Shown here piece by piece: positions 59,772 to 64,000 of a stretch of DNA of 64,000 bases (within the stretch, counting starts at the first letter, position 1; every line of letters starts with the position of its first letter). A program made the translations under genes and the position numbers. The notes under the pieces were generated by a model. The model had not been told where the DNA came from and searched no databases. It was given only the letters and a program-made list of their open reading frames with translations. Origin of the DNA: Cliona cf. orientalis (taxonomy: Eukaryota; Porifera; Demospongiae; Clionaida; Clionaidae); NCBI GenBank assembly GCA_963930775.1, contig OZ005690.1, positions 10,256,411 to 10,320,410 on the forward strand, given 5' to 3'.

Positions 59772-60290
59772 TCAACCACGATGGCGTTTACAGTTGTAGT
59801 AGAGACGCCTGTATGTGAGGTAGAGGTGCCTGTAGCTCTTGTAATATCGCAGCAGGTTGTAGTAGTAATGCCTCCAGCGACAGTAGAGCCTGTAGTAGTG
59901 GATATAGTAGCGATAGTAGCGGGACTGGGCCCTTGCAGTCTCTTTTCCTTGAGCCAAGCTGAACTGTTGTAGCTCTCCAGGGACATCTCCTTGGAGCAAA
60001 GCACCACCATCGTCTGCTTGTTCCATGCCATCATTTTCATCTTGTACTTGAGCTTCCATGATCTTTTCCAGTTCTCCTGTCATACCAGGTCCTTGCTGTT
60101 CATCAGCAAAGCTCTCAATGGATCCACCATCATCATTTTGAGCTTTGGCTAGGTCAGCTTTGAGCCTCTGCATCAATCCTTCGATTTCAGCCTCTTCCTT
60201 GTCAGTGCCAGGTGGTGTGTTGTTAGGAGAAGCTTGAGCTGCAGAGATGAAGAGAGCAATGGTGCTCACAAGGAGAAGTGTATACTTCAT
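59772..60290 (-). CDS. Secreted precursor with acidic pro-region and Tyr/Arg-rich cationic tail, 172 aa
   Basis: A single-exon frame on the minus strand, start at 60290, stop at 59772. Residues 1-20 are a clear signal peptide (MKYTLLLVSTIALFISAAQA). Residues ~21-120 are acidic and Gln/Gly-rich with no cysteine. The last ~50 residues have no Asp or Glu: about a third Tyr, about a quarter Arg/Lys, four His and two Cys, with repeated YYR and RYY groups. Signal peptide, acidic pro-part and basic end is the general layout of antimicrobial peptide precursors such as cnidarian arminins; a Tyr-rich structural or adhesive protein is the alternative. There is no sequence match I can name. A TATA box sits ~90 bp upstream. 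Confidence 0.75.
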   Translation of the reverse strand: MKYTLLLVSTIALFISAAQASPNNTPPGTDKEEAEIEGLMQRLKADLAKAQNDDGGSIESFADEQQGPGMTGELEKIMEAQVQDENDGMEQADDGGALLQGDVPGELQQFSLAQGKETARAQSRYYRYYIHYYRLYCRWRHYYYNLLRYYKSYRHLYLTYRRLYYNCKRHRG

Positions 60291-60375
60291 CTTCTTTGGG
60301 ATTCAGTCTTGAGGTGTTAATGAGTTGATCTTCTTTCCACCAATGATGGATGTAGTCTTGCAGTAAGTGTGTCTG

Positions 60376-60383
60376 CTTTTATA
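60376..60383 (-). promoter_or_regulatory. TATA box of the Tyr/Arg-rich secreted gene
   Basis: TATAAAAG on the minus strand, about 86-93 bp upstream of the start codon at 60290. Confidence 0.6.
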
Positions 60384-60891
60384 GAAAACTAAAAGTAGCT
60401 AGATAGCTAGGTAGCTATGGATCAAGTTTCTGGGCATGCTTCATGCACTTAAAAGAGACATTACAAAACACTCTAACACTAAGAAGTTAGCAACATATCC
60501 ATTGATGGATGTTAGACGAGTGAAAGGATTGATATTATAGTTTCCTACATCACTGAATCACACTCCAGGAACGATGCCATGCATGCTCTATAGCTACATT
60601 TTGTTCTGTGATTCACAGTTAGCTATAATATTATTATAGCTAATTCCTTAAAGTCACGTTACAGGATAGCACTTACTAGAGCTCCTTGAAAGGAAAGGTA
60701 TGGTGTGAAAAAAGGCAATTACTCGTTTGCGTATCAAATTGCTTTGTTCCTTGAGGGAAATAGTTATTATTATGTGTGCATGTAATTGTAGTATAGCTAG
60801 CAAAAGTGGTTGTTTTATCTCGGGGGATTATACTAAAGTTACTTCCTCCTAGGAAAAATTGCATTATAAACTTAATGAACCCTTGACCATC

Positions 60892-61434
60892 TCCCCAGTA
60901 GCTGCCTAGTGTAATGGTGCATGTGGTAAAAGGTCGTCAATAGAATGTGTACACATCGATCGATGCTCGCCCCAGAAATCATGGAGATGGCGTCTAAGAT
61001 CGACTCTCAGCCTTGACAGCGACAAGTTTCGATGCTTCAATCATAGAGACGAACTCGACAGTACAGTATTCCTTCCGAACTTCAGGTTGGTCACGCTGCT
61101 GCAGTCGCGCGCGGGCCAGCCCCTTGCGACAATGCGTGCTATATATAGCACAAGGCTAGCTTTATTTATCCACGGCATTACGTAAGCCAAGAAAACATGT
61201 GAAGTTCAACCAACAGTACTTCTCAGAGAAAGTAGCGCTCAGCTTATAATGTATTCGCTGGATACACGCGTAAGATACTCTACATATTTACTGATTTTCA
61301 AGTCCCAGAAAGGCTCCAGCGAGGCCCTGAATTTTCTCATAATTACCTCATAGATTACACCATAGGTTTCATCATAATTACACCATAATTACCTCATAAC
61401 CACAGAAAAGTAAATTGCTACTGGGGAGATAATG
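60892..61434. mobile_element. Possible inverted-repeat element before the array
   Basis: ATCTCCCCAGTAGC near the left end and GCTACTGGGGAGAT at 61421-61434 are exact inverses. Its right end also carries diverged TTTCATCATAATTAC sequence like the array. No target duplication seen. Confidence 0.45.
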
Positions 61435-61448
61435 AACAACTCAGAGAC

Positions 61449-62745
61449 TACGTCCAGAGTCCCTCACGAATACGCCGCCATAAATTCGAACTAGGACACA
61501 TCGACAAACTGCGCATGCTCCGTATACGCGTACAATATTGGGGCGCGCGGCTTGAGCCGGTTGACCTTCACCTGCGCGCCATGTGCTCGACTGAATAGGG
61601 AAATCCCCCTGCCCTGAAAGCGAGCTCGCTAGAGAAAGCGAACTGAGAGAAACGCCAAAAGGATATCATCGGATAGTCCACGATCTCTTCTACGCTAGGT
61701 TCGAATTCTGGGTCCCAACAACCTTTCATGAGCGCTAAACATTTTGAAACAGTTTCACAGCAATTACATCATAATTTCATCATAGGTTTCATCATTATTC
61801 ATCATAATTACCTCATCGCGAGGCCGAATCGATTTGTTAATTGGGACTCTGGACGTAATGAACAACCTAGAGACTACGTCCAGAGTCCCTCACGAATACG
61901 CCGCCATAAATTCGAACTATATAGGACACATCGACAAACTGCGCATGCTCCGTATACGCGTACAATATTGGGGCGCGCGGCTTGAGCCGGTTGACCTTCA
62001 CCTGCGCTGCCATGTGCTCGACTGAATAGGGAAATCCCCCCGAGTGCGAGCTCGCCAAAGAAAGCGAACCGAGAAAATCGCCATATCTCATCGATAGTCC
62101 ACGATGTTTTCTACGCTAAGTTCGAATTCTGGGTCCCAACAACCTTTCATGCGCGCTAAACATTTTGAAACAGTTTCACAGGAATTACATCATAAGTTTC
62201 ATCATAGGTTTCATCATCATTTCATCATCATTTCATCATAATTTCATCATAGCGAGAGCCGAATTCTTTGTTTCTAATTGGGACTCTGGACGTAATGAAC
62301 AACCTAGAGACTACGTCCAGAGTCCCTCACGAATACGCCGCCATAAATTCGAACTGGACACATCGACAAACTGCGCATGCTCCGTATACGCGTACAATAT
62401 TGGGGCGCGCGGCTTGAGCCGGTTGACCTTCACCTGCCATGTGCTCGACTGAATAGGGAAATCCCCCTGCCCTGAAAGCGAGCTCGCTAGAGAAAGCGAA
62501 CTGAGAGAAACGCCATAAGGATATCATCGGATAGTCCACGATCTCTTCTACGCTAGGTTCGAATTCTGGGTCCCAACAACCTTTCATGCGCGCTAAACAT
62601 TTTGAAACAGTTTCACAGCAATTACATCATAGGTTTCATCATAGGTTTCATCATAGGTTTCATCATCATTTTTTCATCGTAATTTCATCATAATTACCTC
62701 ATCGCGAGGCCGAATTCTTTTTTGCGAATTGGGACTCTGGACGTA
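61449..62745. repeat. Three tandem copies of an inverted-repeat element
   Basis: Units 61449-61857, 61875-62294 and 62312-62745 each start TACGTCCAGAGTCCC and end GGGACTCTGGACGTA (its inverse), separated by 17 bp containing ATGAACAACCTAGAGAC. Inside are GCGCATGCTCCGTATACGCG, GGGAAATCCCCC and a variable TTTCATCAT microsatellite. The short frames that recur here are by-products. Confidence 0.85.
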
Positions 62746-63658
62746 ATAATTAACAAAAATTAATTATTACAATCAAGTGCATCACAAACCAATCATTAAC
62801 TTAGATTTCCTTCTTCTGTAAATGCATCCATGCATGGGATTCATACAATCTTGATAATAATATGCAGTAACAACACTTTTGATCTACTGTGCATATACAC
62901 CCCAATAAATTTAAAGGACATACCCCGAATAAAGGACAGAAGCCTATAGCTATATGTACCAATTCAAGGTGTCCATTATTCGGAGAGTCCACTGTATATT
63001 CAATAATATTATTTGTTGATATTAATATTATTTTAATACCTATACACATGCAGTGACTATAGTATTTTTCATATGCATAATATGCATTCAATGTGTTGAT
63101 ATTCAATACCTACACTATAATACTAAGTATAAACATTGTCAAGTATAATTATATAAAAACAATAATTTAAAAATTGAAGGATGAAGTAGGGATGGCAGGG
63201 TCAAAAAGTACACAAATAAGTAAGGGTATAATATACTTTTGGTAAGGGGTATAAGCATCAGATTCTGCAATACATCCCTTCACTTGCTTTTCTCGATTAT
63301 TGTACACCTATAATAATTATAATTATTATTAATGTTGATGTATTTGTCGAGTGCGGAATGTGGGAGACATTTAGAGGTTGTTCCTGGTTGTCACAATGGT
63401 CTGTCAGGATAGTCAGTTTTGATTCAGTTGCATTATTTTTGCACCCCTCAAAAGGCAAGCGTAGGGATGTATATATAGCAGATGCATGCTTACCCCTTAC
63501 AAATCTTATTTGTGTACATAATTATGCATTCGACTTGTTGATATTCAATACCTACACTAGTACTAGCAGGTATTATCAATTAATTAACATTCATAAACCA
63601 TGCCGTGACTTATGTATAGCAGATAACAAGCGACAAAGTAATAAGAAACACATGCATG

Positions 63659-63906
63659 ATGAATAAGTCTGGAATATATATTAGCTCTTTATGCATTTGT
63701 AGCTGCAATAGCTATAATAATATTATTATTACTGCAGTGGCAGCCAATACTCAGTCCTGTACTACCTACAACTGCCAGATAATTAATAATATTATAGCTA
63801 GAGAGTAGTGCTTCTAAAGAAGGTCACACTACTGCTACAGATGAAGACCATGCATGTGTCAGAAGCCTGAATCGCTAGCCAAGTTACGTTGGATGAATTT
63901 CTCCGC
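63659..63906 (+). pseudogene. Broken third D-family copy
   Basis: Starts like D2 (ATGAATAAGTCTGG), keeps the signal-peptide and CTTYNC-like region with small frame-breaking insertions, then passes directly into a degenerate copy of the 59368-59494 tail. Stops and frameshifts are present. Its upstream flank is also duplicated (62777-63130 resembles 56574-57000). Confidence 0.6.
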
Positions 63907-64000
63907 TATTCATAAACGATAGCAAGCAGGAAAATAATTCACTATTGCGAGTTCATTGTGTTATTGAAATGATTACTGCAAGCTGAGCTCGGAATTCACA

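Noticed and set aside
59729-60040. 103-codon minus-strand frame and a plus-strand frame (59781-59972) over the Tyr/Arg-rich gene
   Set aside because: Both are shadows of the 172-residue frame, which alone has a signal peptide, TATA box and biased but coherent composition.
61728-62587. Repeated frames of 63-95 codons in the tandem array
   Set aside because: They recur only because the element is repeated, start at microsatellite sequence and differ in frame between units.
1-64000. CRISPR array or bacterial operon
   Set aside because: Introns, LINEs, MITEs and domain content are eukaryotic; the tandem repeats have no short regular repeat-spacer structure.

Overview
The window is AT-rich metazoan genomic DNA with short phase-matched introns and many small inverted-repeat transposons. 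No marker gene fixes the species. A sponge (probably a demosponge) is the best guess, because multidomain proteins mixing ankyrin, Roc/COR-like, SAM, ZU5 and Death domains are typical of sponge gene sets; this is inference from domain content. All gene models were built by hand from splice signals and frame closure.

Layout. 1-16.3 kb: no convincing cellular gene. It holds repeats: a cluster of ~400-bp elements with CACTAAGCAG / CTACTTAGTG ends, a tandem ~1.2-kb duplication (5327-6897 and 7825-9023) into which two further elements inserted, a 5'-truncated LINE with an intact reverse transcriptase core (minus strand, 10061-11805), and a GC-rich TTAA-flanked element (12059-13051). 16.4-32.8 kb, plus strand: gene A, 32 exons that close in one frame (2277 codons plus stop). 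Domain order: four ankyrin repeats, FYVE-like zinc finger, Roc/COR-like GTPase, Ig-like fold, SAM-like fold, RING finger, SAM, ZU5, three more SAM domains, Death domain. 36.6-44.5 kb, plus strand: gene B, a paralogue of 649 aa with nine ankyrin repeats, a collapsed SAM, an intact SAM and a Death domain; the FYVE-to-ZU5 middle of gene A is absent. 45.3-52.2 kb, minus strand: gene C, 11 exons and 488 codons, an acidic/serine-rich protein with a CCHC knuckle and a UBP-type zinc finger; not recognised. 54.7-57.8 kb, plus strand: two paralogous secreted proteins (D1, D2), each with a TATA box, plus a broken third copy at 63.66 kb. 59.8-60.3 kb, minus strand: a TATA-driven single-exon secreted precursor with an acidic pro-region and an extremely Tyr/Arg-rich cationic tail. 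61.4-62.7 kb: three tandem copies of an inverted-repeat element.

How the parts fit. Genes A and B share homologous exons and introns at both ends and lie head to tail, so they arose by tandem duplication and then diverged by gain or loss of the middle. Ankyrin repeats (sensing or binding), a nucleotide switch, a RING finger (ubiquitin ligation) and a Death domain (homotypic signalling) on one chain suggest an innate-immune or death-signalling scaffold. The short paralogue could compete through Death and SAM contacts. That functional reading is inference; the architecture itself is read from the sequence.
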